A program made the translations under genes and the position numbers. 64,000 nt of DNA from Anaerolineaceae bacterium (GTDB lineage Bacteria; Chloroflexota; Anaerolineae; Aggregatilineales; Phototrophicaceae): the NCBI GenBank assembly GCA_002702065.1, contig NZXX01000013.1, positions 372,001 through 436,000 on the forward strand, read 5' to 3'. Shown here in pieces: positions 52,091 to 61,159 of this stretch. Position 1 is the first letter of the stretch. Each line of letters starts with the position of its first letter. The notes under the pieces are model-generated. The model saw nothing but the letters and a program-made list of their open reading frames with translations, did no database searches and was not told the DNA's origin.

Positions 52091-52972
52091 TTACGCCACT
52101 TCCTCATCGGCGGCCAGCACGCGAATATTCAGTTCATCCGCAATCTGCTGGAACATTGCGCTGACCGTTGGCAGGTCTTCGGTTTTGGCCCCCTCGACGA
52201 TCACCGGGTAATCCGGCGACAGCGCTTCCATGCGGCGGAACAGCGTGCGGAAATCGACATTGCCGTGCCCGGGGCAGCCATCCTCGATATGCACCACCAG
52301 CCGGTTTTCCACCCAGGCGTCTTTGGCGTGGCAGCTGACGATATGCTTGCCCAGCACATCGAAGTGATGGTCAATCGCCGCGCCGGTATCGAACACATCC
52401 TTCAGCGTGATCCAGTTGGCGGAGTCATAATCGGACCGGACCCAGGGCGAGTCGACTTCATCCAGCACTTCCCTGACGATCTCCGGCGTTTCCAGCGTCA
52501 CCAGTTGATGCGCCTCCAGGCTGAGGTAGACCCCGGCGTCTTCGGCAGCGGACACGCTTTCCTTCAGGCTCTTGACCAACTGCTTGCGCGCGACCGGCTT
52601 CCAGTTATCGGGGTGCGGATACCAGGGGCCATCGGGGTTCATCGAGCCGGGGCCGGTATCAATGCCACGCGAACCAAGCCAGCCCGCCAGTTGCAGCGCC
52701 GCCCGCAGGGTACGGACACTTTCCTGACGCACCGTTTCGTCGGATGTGATCAGGTTTTGCCAGTAACCGGTGGTCTGGAACAGACGCAGCCCCTCCCCGG
52801 CCAGCAGATCACGCACGCGAGTGGCTTCTTCTTTGGTGGTGCTGTGCGGGTTATTCTGGCGAAAGCGCGTAAAAATGCCGGTGAAGCCCAGTTTGCGCAC
52901 CCGGTCACAGACTTCCGGCGTCAGATCATTCATATTGTCAGGCAAAAAACAACCACTCATTCCAAATCGCAT
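52091..52972 (-). CDS. Sugar phosphate isomerase/epimerase-like TIM barrel
   Basis: A 293-aa xylose-isomerase-like TIM-barrel (AP endonuclease 2 superfamily). AGAGG precedes the ATG. Metal-ligand positions are visible as Glu in YLSLEAHQLVTL, Asp in VRSDYDSANWI, His in VSCHAKDAW and Glu near the end in PVIVEGAKTEDL. GSRGIDTGPGSMNPDGPWYP is an early loop. Members isomerise or epimerise sugars and inositols or act on keto-sugars. Substrate unknown; it stands alone. Confidence 0.88.
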   Translation of the reverse strand: MRFGMSGCFLPDNMNDLTPEVCDRVRKLGFTGIFTRFRQNNPHSTTKEEATRVRDLLAGEGLRLFQTTGYWQNLITSDETVRQESVRTLRAALQLAGWLGSRGIDTGPGSMNPDGPWYPHPDNWKPVARKQLVKSLKESVSAAEDAGVYLSLEAHQLVTLETPEIVREVLDEVDSPWVRSDYDSANWITLKDVFDTGAAIDHHFDVLGKHIVSCHAKDAWVENRLVVHIEDGCPGHGNVDFRTLFRRMEALSPDYPVIVEGAKTEDLPTVSAMFQQIADELNIRVLAADEEVA

Positions 52973-53129
52973 TATTTCCTCTTTTCATCATTGTGTTGTG
53001 GAATCGCCATTGCTCCATTGTAAGCCGGTCGATGGCGTCTGCAAAAGACCACAGGGTACGGGATACACAATGGTTCTATAGGTTCAGGTTGCCGGCATGT
53101 GCGAAGATTTGGAAGAAATTATGCGGGTG

Positions 53130-53474
53130 CTAATCGTCGGTACGATCAAAAATGACTTCTACAGACTTGATTTTCAACTGTGCTTTGTTGACAAACACCT
53201 TTTCCAGCCGAACCGCTGGTAAACTCTTTTCAGCATGCAGGACGATTGCTGTAACGTAATCGTTTATTTCCTTGAGACTGCGGTGAATTGTCACAGTAGG
53301 CTTGAAACCGGGACCGACGCGGTGCCAGAAAGCTACGACTTTTGCTGCCAGCAGCTGTTCAAGCGTAGGTCTGCCTTTGTAGGTTTCTGTTCCCCAGGCG
53401 CGCTCATGACTCTCAATTGTTTCCATAAACAGCTTGCGATCACGTTCGCGGGTATCTATCAGTCTTCTTAACAC
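53130..53474 (-). CDS. Hypothetical protein
   Basis: A 114-aa soluble protein starting with GTG (GGGGGG upstream). The first half is charged and helical (RRLIDTRERDRKLFMETIES), the second is beta-rich (GFKPTVTIHRSLKEINDYVT, LKIKSVEVIFDRTDD). No signal peptide, TM helix or known family. It lacks a co-directional close neighbour, so context gives no hint. Confidence 0.55.
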   Translation of the reverse strand: MLRRLIDTRERDRKLFMETIESHERAWGTETYKGRPTLEQLLAAKVVAFWHRVGPGFKPTVTIHRSLKEINDYVTAIVLHAEKSLPAVRLEKVFVNKAQLKIKSVEVIFDRTDD

Positions 53475-53587
53475 CTGACCCCCCTATCGTACCATTATCC
53501 ATCATAACAGGAATCATGTCCGGTACGATAAGGCGTAAAGCCATATGCCTCTTGGTACTGGTTCTCTGGTGCAGCTGCCCACGAACT

Positions 53588-54169
53588 TTAGGGTGTGCCG
53601 ATTGCCAGATTCTCAAGTATATCCTGCGTGTTCAGCACGGTGGCAAATTCGCCGTTGAGGCTGGCGAGGGTGATGTCGTGAACCAGCTGGGCGGGGTGGC
53701 TGGTGCCATCCACACCGGTACGGTCAAAGGCGGCGGTGGCATCAGCGATCAGGATGGTCTCGAACCCGAAGTTACCGGCCATGCGCACCGTTGAGCTGAC
53801 GCAGTGGTTGGTCGTCAGGCCGACGATTACCACCTGGGCAATGCCCGCATCACGCAGACGCTGCTCCAGGTCCGTGCCGATGAAGGCGCTGTTCACCGTC
53901 TTTTCGAGGACCGGCTCCGCCCCCTCTGGCGCGACTTCCGGCTTGATGGCGTTGCCTGCCTGACCGGGCCGCAGCGGTGAGCGCGGGTTGGTGCTGTTGT
54001 GCTTGATGTGGATGACCGGACGCTTTGTCGCGCGCCATGCCTGTAACAGCCGGGCGATGTTCGTCTCGGCGTCCGGGTTGTTGCGCTGGCCGCCATAATA
54101 GGCATGTTCATCCAGCCCCTGCTGCACATCGACGATAATCAGTGCTGCATTCGTGTCAATCCGCGTCAT
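53588..54169 (-). CDS. Isochorismatase-family cysteine hydrolase
   Basis: A 193-aa hydrolase with AGGAGG before the ATG. The catalytic Asp is in ALIIVDVQQGLD (Asp14), Lys in VLEKTVNSAFIGTD, and Cys in VGLTTNHCVSSTVRMAGNFG, making the D-K-C triad of the family. Members hydrolyse small amides or imides (nicotinamide, N-carbamoylsarcosine, isochorismate). The lack of a neighbouring biosynthetic cluster prevents assignment. Confidence 0.93.
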   Translation of the reverse strand: MTRIDTNAALIIVDVQQGLDEHAYYGGQRNNPDAETNIARLLQAWRATKRPVIHIKHNSTNPRSPLRPGQAGNAIKPEVAPEGAEPVLEKTVNSAFIGTDLEQRLRDAGIAQVVIVGLTTNHCVSSTVRMAGNFGFETILIADATAAFDRTGVDGTSHPAQLVHDITLASLNGEFATVLNTQDILENLAIGTP

Positions 54170-54241
54170 GGCCTGTGCCTCCTGTCCATCTCACACAGAA
54201 CACTGAACCCTCACCCCTGCCGAACAACGATGTGGCCCCCG

Positions 54242-55768
54242 TTACGCCTCCTGCACCAGCAGTTGGCTGAGCGTCGTGATCGCCAGCAGCATGACCACCA
54301 GCCCGGCCAGCGGTGTGCCCAGCAGAATCGTGGCAATAATTGGCAGCCCAAAGCTGAGTCCGGTCGCCAGCAGGCGCGATTGCAGCACACGGTCACGGGT
54401 GAGGCCATATGCCCCGCACAGCGCCAGCAAGAACGCGACCAGCGGAATGAACAGGACGCCCATCGTCAGCAGGTCAAAGTCGAAGCCTTGCAGCACCCAC
54501 ACGACCATCGCCCCGGTAATCAGGCAGATCAGCGGCAGGATAATATCCGCCAGCAGCATCTGAAAGCCATTGAGGGGCAAGAACTGGCGCAGGAACGGCT
54601 CTTGCAGGTCATTGCGGAAGGCGTGCAGCAGCCCAACCGGCGGCGCGATCCCGGCCACCAGCAGCCAGCCAATCCATATCTGCACGGGCAGGTTGTTGGC
54701 GATAATCAGCGTCACGATATAAGCCATCGCCGCGCCCCACAGCACGTTGATCAGCAGCATGGATGGATGCCGGATAAACGAGAGGGCGGCCCGTGTGACC
54801 AGTGCGGCTTGCCCCTGCGCTTTGGGCAGGCTGAGCCAGGGCTTGCGCGTCGCGGTTGCTTCCTGCATCCGAATGCGCATCTGCAAGTCCGGCATTCGCC
54901 ACGCCATCAACCCCAGCGCCGCCAGCCGTGCATAAACGACGCTCTCGTCGACAGCCTGAATCATGTTGATGCGGTTGCCCAGCAGCACGAAAGCCACCGT
55001 CAGGCCCAGCGCCAGCAGCGCGATAAACGGCACCAGCCACACCGGCGCGAGGTCATACATCACCAGGATGATGGCCCGGCCCGGCCACAGCAGCGCATCC
55101 GGCGCGACCTGCACCAGCCCAAGCAGCAGCAGCGGTGCCAGCCACAACAGGCGCAAACGGCTGATCTGTGGGTAGACGAGGCGCAGAATGCCTAGCAGCC
55201 ACGCCGTCGCCCACGTAAAGACGACGATCAGCCCGACGACCCCGGCCACGCGCAGGCTGTCGCCCGTATCCACAGCGTTGCTGACAGGTTGCAGCAGGGC
55301 GACGGTCAGCAGCGCCCAGATCGCGCCGAACAGGATGCTGCGCGTGACCACCTGACGGATAAAACCCGCCAGCACCGGCACCGACCGTGCAATGGGCGTG
55401 CCGGCGACATAGGCCATATCGGCAAACGATAACTTCAGCGGGGTACTGCGCAGGGCGACCACCATCGCCCCGACCTGGACGACCAGCACGATCATCGGCA
55501 GGAGGTTGAGCGTATCCGCCAGCACTTCCGGCGGCAGCCCTGCCCCGACGACGGTTGCCGTATCATAGAACCAGGCCCACATGGTAAACACCCAGATCGA
55601 GCCAATACCCAGCAGATAGACGACGTAAATATTCTGGAGGAACGAGTTTTCGCGGGATTCATAACCCAGCAGGCGCAGCCAGTAGACCGCGTTGTCCTGA
55701 AATTGTCGCCTGCGCAGCCAGAATAAGACGCGCAGGTCCCGCACCGGCAGCAGATCACGCAGGGTCAT
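54242..55768 (-). CDS. ABC exporter membrane protein (BcrA-partner type)
   Basis: A 508-aa membrane protein with about 10-12 hydrophobic helices, starting at the ATG at 55768 (MTLRDLLPVRDLRVLFWLRR) that overlaps the end of the ATPase gene by 14 bases; a longer frame to 55798 exists but would overlap further. A charged loop (RMPDLQMRIRMQEATATRKP, about 275-295) separates two helical bundles. The overlap and the order ATPase-permease identify it as the transmembrane subunit of the exporter. Substrate unknown. Confidence 0.82.
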   Translation of the reverse strand: MTLRDLLPVRDLRVLFWLRRRQFQDNAVYWLRLLGYESRENSFLQNIYVVYLLGIGSIWVFTMWAWFYDTATVVGAGLPPEVLADTLNLLPMIVLVVQVGAMVVALRSTPLKLSFADMAYVAGTPIARSVPVLAGFIRQVVTRSILFGAIWALLTVALLQPVSNAVDTGDSLRVAGVVGLIVVFTWATAWLLGILRLVYPQISRLRLLWLAPLLLLGLVQVAPDALLWPGRAIILVMYDLAPVWLVPFIALLALGLTVAFVLLGNRINMIQAVDESVVYARLAALGLMAWRMPDLQMRIRMQEATATRKPWLSLPKAQGQAALVTRAALSFIRHPSMLLINVLWGAAMAYIVTLIIANNLPVQIWIGWLLVAGIAPPVGLLHAFRNDLQEPFLRQFLPLNGFQMLLADIILPLICLITGAMVVWVLQGFDFDLLTMGVLFIPLVAFLLALCGAYGLTRDRVLQSRLLATGLSFGLPIIATILLGTPLAGLVVMLLAITTLSQLLVQEA

Positions 55769-56546
55769 GAGCAGGCTTCCGGGCATGAATAGCGGCACGC
55801 AGCATCGAGTCGAGTGTCAGTGCGCCATCAATTTTGAGTTTCTTGCGCAGCACATCAGGCGTCCCATCCGCGATAATTTCGCCCTGTTCCATAATCAGGT
55901 AACGGTCAGGATACGCTTCGTGCGGCAGTTGATGGCTGCTGAGCAGGATCGTCATGCCGTCATTGCGGTGGCGGTTCAGCTGAATCCAGAGTTCATCAGC
56001 GGATACCGGGTCCAGCGGCCCCAGCGGTTCGTCCATGAGCAGAATTCGTGGCTCGACCAGCAGCGCCATGCACAACGCCAGCTTGTAGCGCATGCCGCGC
56101 GAAAAGGCGAAGGGGAAAGCATCGCGGTTGTTCAGCAGACCATAACGATCCAGCAGGTCTTCCGCTTCTTCCTCCCAGTTGAACCAGCCGTGCGCCTGCG
56201 CCACGAATTGCAGATGCTCCCAGGCGGTCAGCTCGTCGTAAAACGGCGGCGTATCCGGCAGCAGCACCACATGCTCGCGCACATGGCGTTCGTTCTCGAC
56301 GATGGGACGGCCCATAATCTCGATTGCGCCGTTGGTGGCGCGGGTCCACCCGGCAATGCAGCGCAGCAGCGTCGATTTACCGGCACCGTTGCGCCCGACC
56401 AGCGCAATCAGCTGGCCGCTGCCGACCTCAAAGCTTGCATTGCTCAGGGCCTGGAACGACCCATACTTGTAATCCACACCGCTGACTTTCAACAGCGGGC
56501 CATCCCCCTGCGCGTCGGCGGGTGTTTTGTTGATCTTCTCGGACAT
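55755..56546 (-). CDS. ABC exporter ATPase (BcrA/CcmA type)
   Basis: A 263-aa ATPase. Walker A is GRNGAGKSTLLRCIAGW (about 52-68), Walker B RILLMDEPLGPLDP, H-loop LLSSHQLPHE. The signature is FSRGMRYKLALCMALL instead of LSGGQ, the variant common in BcrA-like exporters. No coupling to a binding protein is present. It is translationally coupled to the membrane protein downstream. Members export antibiotics, lipids or other hydrophobic compounds. Confidence 0.94.
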   Translation of the reverse strand: MSEKINKTPADAQGDGPLLKVSGVDYKYGSFQALSNASFEVGSGQLIALVGRNGAGKSTLLRCIAGWTRATNGAIEIMGRPIVENERHVREHVVLLPDTPPFYDELTAWEHLQFVAQAHGWFNWEEEAEDLLDRYGLLNNRDAFPFAFSRGMRYKLALCMALLVEPRILLMDEPLGPLDPVSADELWIQLNRHRNDGMTILLSSHQLPHEAYPDRYLIMEQGEIIADGTPDVLRKKLKIDGALTLDSMLRAAIHARKPAHDPA

Positions 56547-56879
56547 CTGATTTGCCTTTAGACATTACGCTGTGGTGGGTTTTTGGCCTTATCCCACACC
56601 CCTTGCCAACCTGCGGCAGACTCCCCTCCCCCGTGTATGTAGAGGGGTGGATCGCACAGCGAGACGGAGTGCGGTGTTCCAGGTCATCTTGCTGATGACT
56701 GACCACCGATCACGATAAACGGTAATCGCATAACCACCACAACTTATTTAACTCCTGTGACGGGGTTTTGTCTACAGCGAGTCCGAAAGTGGATCGAAAG
56801 TACATGGCGATCCGGGCAGGCAGGGTTACAATATCGGGCAGCGCTGGCTTACATTTAGAGGCTATTGAGAAGGATACTC
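56547..56879. other. 333-base gap with a family C element
   Basis: Divergent genes (exporter ATPase minus, GH20 plus). Apart from the family C element at 56592-56675 nothing is recognised; short open frames here only overlap the GH20 gene out of frame. GAGAAGGA before 56880 is the GH20 ribosome site. Confidence 0.6.
56592..56675. repeat. Family C repeat element (diverged)
   Basis: ATCCCACACCCCTTGCCAAC, then CTCCCCTCCCCC, AGAGGGGTGGATCGCACAGC and GAGACGGAGTG. Same orientation as 8730 but with decayed ends. Confidence 0.6.
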
Positions 56880-58424
56880 ATGAATCAACCTGCAATTATT
56901 CCACAGCCCCGCAGCCTGGCGACGGGTTCGGGCGCGTTCGAGGTGAACGCCGATACGCGCATCATCGCGGATTCTGCGCTGGCCAGCACCGCCGGGCATT
57001 TTGCGGACTGGCTGCGCGGCGCGACGGGCTTCGCTCTGCCGGTAGAAGCCGCAGGCGACAACGCCGCCAACACGATTCGGCTGGTGGTCGACCCGGCAGC
57101 GGACACAGGGGAAGAAGGCTACCAACTGACAGTCACGGCGGATCAGATCGAGGTGCGCGCGGCGGATACGGCTGGTGTGTTCTATGGCACGCAGACGCTG
57201 CGCCAGCTGCTGCCGGTGGCGGTCGAAAGCGATAGCCCGGTTTCGGGTGTGAGTTGGGTGGTTCCGGCGCTGACCATTCAGGATGGGCCGCGTTTTCGCT
57301 GGCGCGGGCTGCACCTGGACGTCGGTCGCCATCTGTTCCCGGTGGCGTTCATCAAAAAATATATCGACCTGATGGCGCTGTACAAGCTGAATACGTTCCA
57401 CTGGCATCTGACGGAAGATCAGGGCTGGCGCATCGAGATCAAGCAGTACCCCAAACTGACCGAGGTCGGCGCCTGGCGCGAGGCATCCCCCTACCCCGCC
57501 GACCGCACCAAACTCGACGGACAACGCTATGGTGGTTTTTACACGCAGGACGAAGTGCGCGAGATCGTCGCCTACGCGCAGGCCCGCAGCATCACCGTCG
57601 TGCCGGAGATCGAAATGCCCGGCCATGCGGTGGCGGCGCTGGCCAGCTACCCGGAACTCGGCTGTGTCGGTGAAGGCTACAAGGTGCGCACCTACTGGGG
57701 CATCGCGGATGATGTCTACTGCGCCGGCAATGAAGACGTCTACACATTTCTGGAAAATGTGCTGACGGAAGTGCTGGACCTGTTCCCCAGCGAGTTTATC
57801 CATATTGGCGGCGACGAGTGCCCCAAAGTGCGCTGGGAAGTCTGCCCCAAGTGCCAGGCCAAGATAAAGCAGGAAGGCCTGAAGGACGAGCACGAACTGC
57901 AAAGCTACTTTATCCGCCGTATGGAAAAGTTCCTCAACGACAAGGGCCGCCGCCTTATCGGCTGGGATGAGATCCTCGAAGGCGGGCTGGCCCCCAACGC
58001 GACGGTGATGAGCTGGCGCGGCGCTAAAGGCGGTATCGAAGCGGCCAGCGCCGGGCACGATGTGGTGATGACGCCGAACACGCACTGCTACTTCGACTAC
58101 TACCAGGCCGAAGACACCGAGAACGAACCCCCGGCCATCGGGCGCTATCTGCCGCTGGATCATGTCTACATGTTCAATCCGACGGATGGTGTCCCGGCGG
58201 ACAAGGCGCACCATGTCATCGGCGGTCAGGGCAGCGTCTGGACGGAATATCTGCCGACGAGCGAACTGGTCGAGTATATGGCGTACCCGCGCACGCTGGC
58301 GCTGGCGGAAACCGTCTGGTCAGACCTGGACGAACGCGATTATGATGAATTTTCAGCCCGGTTGCAGCAGCACCTGAAGCGGCTGGACAAGCTGAACGTC
58401 AACTATCGTGACCCTGGCAAGTAA
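56880..58424 (+). CDS. Beta-N-acetylhexosaminidase, GH20
   Basis: A 514-aa glycosidase. The ATG at 56880 is preferred (GAGAAGGA upstream) over one five codons earlier. The N-terminal GH20b-type domain covers about 1-135, with the barrel starting at GPRFRWRGLHLDVGRHLFPV. FHWHLTEDQGWRIEIK (173-188) and EIEMPGHA (243-250) are family blocks, and the catalytic Asp-Glu pair is Asp312-Glu313 in HIGGDECPK. No signal peptide, so it would act in the cytosol on imported chitobiose-like or N-acetylated disaccharides. It is monocistronic. Confidence 0.95.
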   Translation: MNQPAIIPQPRSLATGSGAFEVNADTRIIADSALASTAGHFADWLRGATGFALPVEAAGDNAANTIRLVVDPAADTGEEGYQLTVTADQIEVRAADTAGVFYGTQTLRQLLPVAVESDSPVSGVSWVVPALTIQDGPRFRWRGLHLDVGRHLFPVAFIKKYIDLMALYKLNTFHWHLTEDQGWRIEIKQYPKLTEVGAWREASPYPADRTKLDGQRYGGFYTQDEVREIVAYAQARSITVVPEIEMPGHAVAALASYPELGCVGEGYKVRTYWGIADDVYCAGNEDVYTFLENVLTEVLDLFPSEFIHIGGDECPKVRWEVCPKCQAKIKQEGLKDEHELQSYFIRRMEKFLNDKGRRLIGWDEILEGGLAPNATVMSWRGAKGGIEAASAGHDVVMTPNTHCYFDYYQAEDTENEPPAIGRYLPLDHVYMFNPTDGVPADKAHHVIGGQGSVWTEYLPTSELVEYMAYPRTLALAETVWSDLDERDYDEFSARLQQHLKRLDKLNVNYRDPGK

Positions 58425-58448
58425 TAGCACGTCGCTATGCTGAACCCT

Positions 58449-58476
58449 GTAGGGGCGGTGCGTGCATCGCCCTTAC
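58449..58476. repeat. Family A palindromic repeat
   Basis: GTAGGGGCGGTGCGTGCATC followed by GCCCTTAC: imperfect arms, 25 bases after the GH20 stop. Confidence 0.65.
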
Positions 58477-58602
58477 GGTTATTCTGACTTTGCCTGTGAA
58501 TTGTTCGTGAATTCAAAAACCTGAATTGCGAATAAATGAACTTTCGGTCTACACTAATAGTGATTATTGATGATTCCTCAGCATATTCAGAGACGTAGGC
58601 CT

Positions 58603-58989
58603 ATGGATACCACCACTGCCACAACTGCCCTCATTGTTGACGATAACTACTTTAATCGGGATTTGTGCACCATCGCGCTGGAACATGTCGGATACGAAGT
58701 GGAAGATGCCGAAAATGGCATCGAAGCCTTGCGTATGCTGGAAAAAGATACCTATGATCTGCTGGTGGTGGACCTGGCGATGCCGGAACTGGACGGCGCC
58801 AGCGTCATCAGTCAGATACGCACCCAGCCCCGGCACGAGCAAATGACCATCATCGTGCTGACGGCCAATCATCATATGGCAACCACCGAAGTCGACCTGA
58901 ACGCCGATTACGTCATGTACAAGCCCATCGACATCGAGGAATTTTCGCGGTTTGCCCTGCGTCTCACCAACATGAAAAAGTCGTCCTAA
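58603..58989 (+). CDS. Single-domain response regulator (receiver)
   Basis: A 128-aa receiver domain without output domain, starting at the ATG at 58603 (an in-frame ATG at 58567 is less likely). Acidic pocket ALIVDDN (13-14), phospho-acceptor Asp57 in LLVVDLAMP, Thr in IIVLTANHH and Lys in YVMYKPIDIEE. It converges on the minus-strand diterpene operon with a 63-base gap and is the third such receiver in this neighbourhood. It may serve as a phosphate sink or partner of the nearby kinase. Confidence 0.93.
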   Translation: MDTTTATTALIVDDNYFNRDLCTIALEHVGYEVEDAENGIEALRMLEKDTYDLLVVDLAMPELDGASVISQIRTQPRHEQMTIIVLTANHHMATTEVDLNADYVMYKPIDIEEFSRFALRLTNMKKSS

Positions 58990-59052
58990 GCACCACACGC
59001 GTACCGCAAATCTTAGAGTTGTCCCCTACCGGGCATGTGCCGGTTATTGGTT

Positions 59053-59718
59053 TTACGCGTCGGCTGCAATTTCCAGCAGGGTGTGCGCCCAGCGGTAGGG
59101 CTTGGAGTCGTGGAGCGAGGTAAAGCGATTCATGCGGTCGATGATCCAGCATGGCAGGCCGCAGTTCTCGGCAAACAGCCCGTCCGACCAGGGGTCATCC
59201 CCCACAATAATCGTTGGATAATCCTGTATTTCCGGTCGGGCGCGGACAATTTCGTCCCACAGGCCGCGATGGGGCTTTGGCTGGCTGTTGAGTAGTTTGG
59301 CGGTGTAGAGGCCGTCAAAATAAGCCGCCAACCCCAGCTGTTCCACATGCCGCACAGACATCGGGTTGTTGGATACCAGATACAGGCGATGCTGCCGGGC
59401 GCGTGCCTGCTCCAGAAAGGGCACCGCATCGTCGAACAGCTCCGGCGCATAATTGTTCATGATGTCGTGCAGCAGCGGCACTTCGTATTCGTGCGGCCAG
59501 CCGAGTGTCTCGAACAAAGCGTGGAGGACCGGGCGCGGGTCTGGCTCCTGATTGCTGCGCTCCTGGGCAACCAGTATGGCCTGCTCGAACCGGGCCGCAT
59601 CATAGGCCAGTTGATGATTCTCAATCAGGCGGGGGAAGGCATACTTCAAAGCCCATGTCAGCGGGCTGGTCGCCAGCGTTTCGTCAAAATCCAGAAACCA
59701 GTTCAGCCGCTGAGCCAT
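59053..59718 (-). CDS. HAD-superfamily hydrolase
   Basis: A 221-aa protein. The ATG at 59718 follows AGGAG (CAGGAGAATCA); a longer frame overlaps the previous gene. Motif I is FLDFDETLATS (Asp11 nucleophile, Asp13), motif II VSNN, motif III Lys in NSQPKPHRGLWDEIV, motif IV IIVGDDPWSDGL. The cap is helical (C1 type). It starts 31 bases after the Rv3378c-like stop, so it is the last gene of the diterpene-kinase operon. A role in dephosphorylating a prenyl diphosphate or monophosphate intermediate is possible but unproven; generic housekeeping phosphatase is the alternative. Confidence 0.88.
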   Translation of the reverse strand: MAQRLNWFLDFDETLATSPLTWALKYAFPRLIENHQLAYDAARFEQAILVAQERSNQEPDPRPVLHALFETLGWPHEYEVPLLHDIMNNYAPELFDDAVPFLEQARARQHRLYLVSNNPMSVRHVEQLGLAAYFDGLYTAKLLNSQPKPHRGLWDEIVRARPEIQDYPTIIVGDDPWSDGLFAENCGLPCWIIDRMNRFTSLHDSKPYRWAHTLLEIAADA

Positions 59719-59749
59719 TGATTCTCCTGTTGGGTCGGGCCAATGGATG

Positions 59750-60724
59750 TCAGGTTGGGTCCGACTCGATGCTGCGGGTATAACCAAGCACATTGTCCGG
59801 GCTGGCGCTCAGTTCAACAATCCGCTGATATTCGGCTTCTGCAAGCTCGGAGGGTAATTGACCGCTGTAATCCGCTTTGGTGGAGGTCAGGGGTTTGCCG
59901 AACGCCAGGTCTTCCAGAATGGCCTGGAGCGTTTCCCGGGTTGTAAAAAGCGAGGGGTACGGCGTGTAAAACAGCCGGAAACCACCGCCGCAAAGCATGG
60001 CGATCGGCAGCATGGAACGCAGCTTGAGATCACCATTGCGGTTGCTGCCCAGGTAGAAGTGTGGGACCGGGAGTTCGGTGCCATAGGCTGCGCGGGCATA
60101 ATACGCATAAAGCAGATCATGCACGGCGTACAGGTCTTTGGCAGCCGCCATCGCTTCCTCAAGCTCGGCCTGCGCCTGCTCCCCGAGGACTTCATGCGCC
60201 TTCCAGAATGAGTACAGAGGGATAGGCGCGATTTCCCAGATCAGCTTGGGCCGCCCTTCACGATAGCCCCATTGTTTCTGGAAATCCTGCAATGCCACGG
60301 CGAGCTGGTACCCTGCCTTGTCGGTTGGCAATCGCAGGAGTGTATCAATCCCTGCAAAATAGGGGTCAATATCGTGTTCGTGATAGTATTGCTGAGACTC
60401 GGTGTCTGTCAGTCGCAGGCATAACTTTGCCATATATTCTGCGTATTGCTCGCCCTTGTCATAGAAGCGTTGATAGGCGAGCACAGGCATAATCAGATTC
60501 TGACCACCCAGCTCAAAAAAATCGACCGCCTGTTGAAAATAGCGGCCTAGCAGATAAGCAGCGTATTCCGAAAAATTATCAATGTGGCCGGGGTCGGGCT
60601 TGCTGCGGTTTTCCTCGAGGATATAGGTCGTTCGGGTGCCGCCGACAGCGATAATCGCGGTGAGTCCTTCGGGGTAACGCTCGCGGATGCGGGCAGCAAA
60701 AGCCGCGTTATCCGTTTTTGGCAT
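59750..60724 (-). CDS. Rv3378c-like diterpene synthase (cis-prenyltransferase fold)
   Basis: A 324-aa protein resembling Mycobacterium tuberculosis Rv3378c (tuberculosinol/isotuberculosinol synthase, later shown to be tuberculosinyl adenosine transferase), which removes the diphosphate from a bicyclic diterpenyl diphosphate. Shared landmarks, recalled from the family, are GGTRTTYILEENR (28-40, versus DGTRRW), NLIMPVLAYQRFYDKGEQY, SQQYYHEHDIDPYFAG, FRLFYTPYPSLFTTRETLQ and KADYSGQLPSEL. The Asp of DGTR is Gly28 here while Arg31 is kept. Its ATG overlaps the stop of the receiver gene by 17 bases. The class II cyclase is three genes upstream on the same strand. Confidence 0.8.
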   Translation of the reverse strand: MPKTDNAAFAARIRERYPEGLTAIIAVGGTRTTYILEENRSKPDPGHIDNFSEYAAYLLGRYFQQAVDFFELGGQNLIMPVLAYQRFYDKGEQYAEYMAKLCLRLTDTESQQYYHEHDIDPYFAGIDTLLRLPTDKAGYQLAVALQDFQKQWGYREGRPKLIWEIAPIPLYSFWKAHEVLGEQAQAELEEAMAAAKDLYAVHDLLYAYYARAAYGTELPVPHFYLGSNRNGDLKLRSMLPIAMLCGGGFRLFYTPYPSLFTTRETLQAILEDLAFGKPLTSTKADYSGQLPSELAEAEYQRIVELSASPDNVLGYTRSIESDPT

Positions 60725-61097
60725 CGAAAAATCCCTTGAGTTCGTCTACCAGGGTCATGGTGTTGATGGGCTTGGGTATATAGCCATCAAACCCGGATGC
60801 GATAATGCGTTCCTGATCGCCGGACATTGCATGCGCGGTCACCGCGATGATTGGCAAGTGCTGCCAGCGCGAATCCTCACGGACTTTTTGCATCAGGTCA
60901 AAGCCGGAAATATCAGGCATCTGAATATCCAGCAGCAAAATGGTCGGCATGTCTGCCTGGAGCATTTCCATGCACTCCGTGCCCGAAACAGCGGTGCGCA
61001 CAGTAGCATTATAATATTCCAGGACCAGGACAATCACGCCGACATTGTCCGGTTCATCGTCCACCACGAGGACGTTCCAGTCTGATAAATCGTGCAT
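60708..61097 (-). CDS. Single-domain response regulator (receiver)
   Basis: A 129-aa receiver with acidic residues VVDDEPDN (11-18), phospho-acceptor Asp57 in ILLLDIQMPDISGFDLM, Thr in IIAVTAHAMSGDQ and Lys in DGYIPKPINT. No DNA-binding or enzymatic output. It overlaps the Rv3378c-like gene by 17 bases and follows the other receiver by 62 bases. Likely target of the adjacent histidine kinase; output must be by protein contact or phosphorelay. Confidence 0.95.
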   Translation of the reverse strand: MHDLSDWNVLVVDDEPDNVGVIVLVLEYYNATVRTAVSGTECMEMLQADMPTILLLDIQMPDISGFDLMQKVREDSRWQHLPIIAVTAHAMSGDQERIIASGFDGYIPKPINTMTLVDELKGFFDAKNG

Positions 61098-61159
61098 CTG
61101 ACTTCCAATTGTGTCTGCTGGTTGCAGACCATGAGTTATGAAAACTGTGTTTTGGCAGG

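Noticed and set aside
54104..55195. 363-codon plus-strand frame opposite the exporter membrane protein
   Set aside because: Gln/His/Arg-rich translation typical of the complement of hydrophobic helices.
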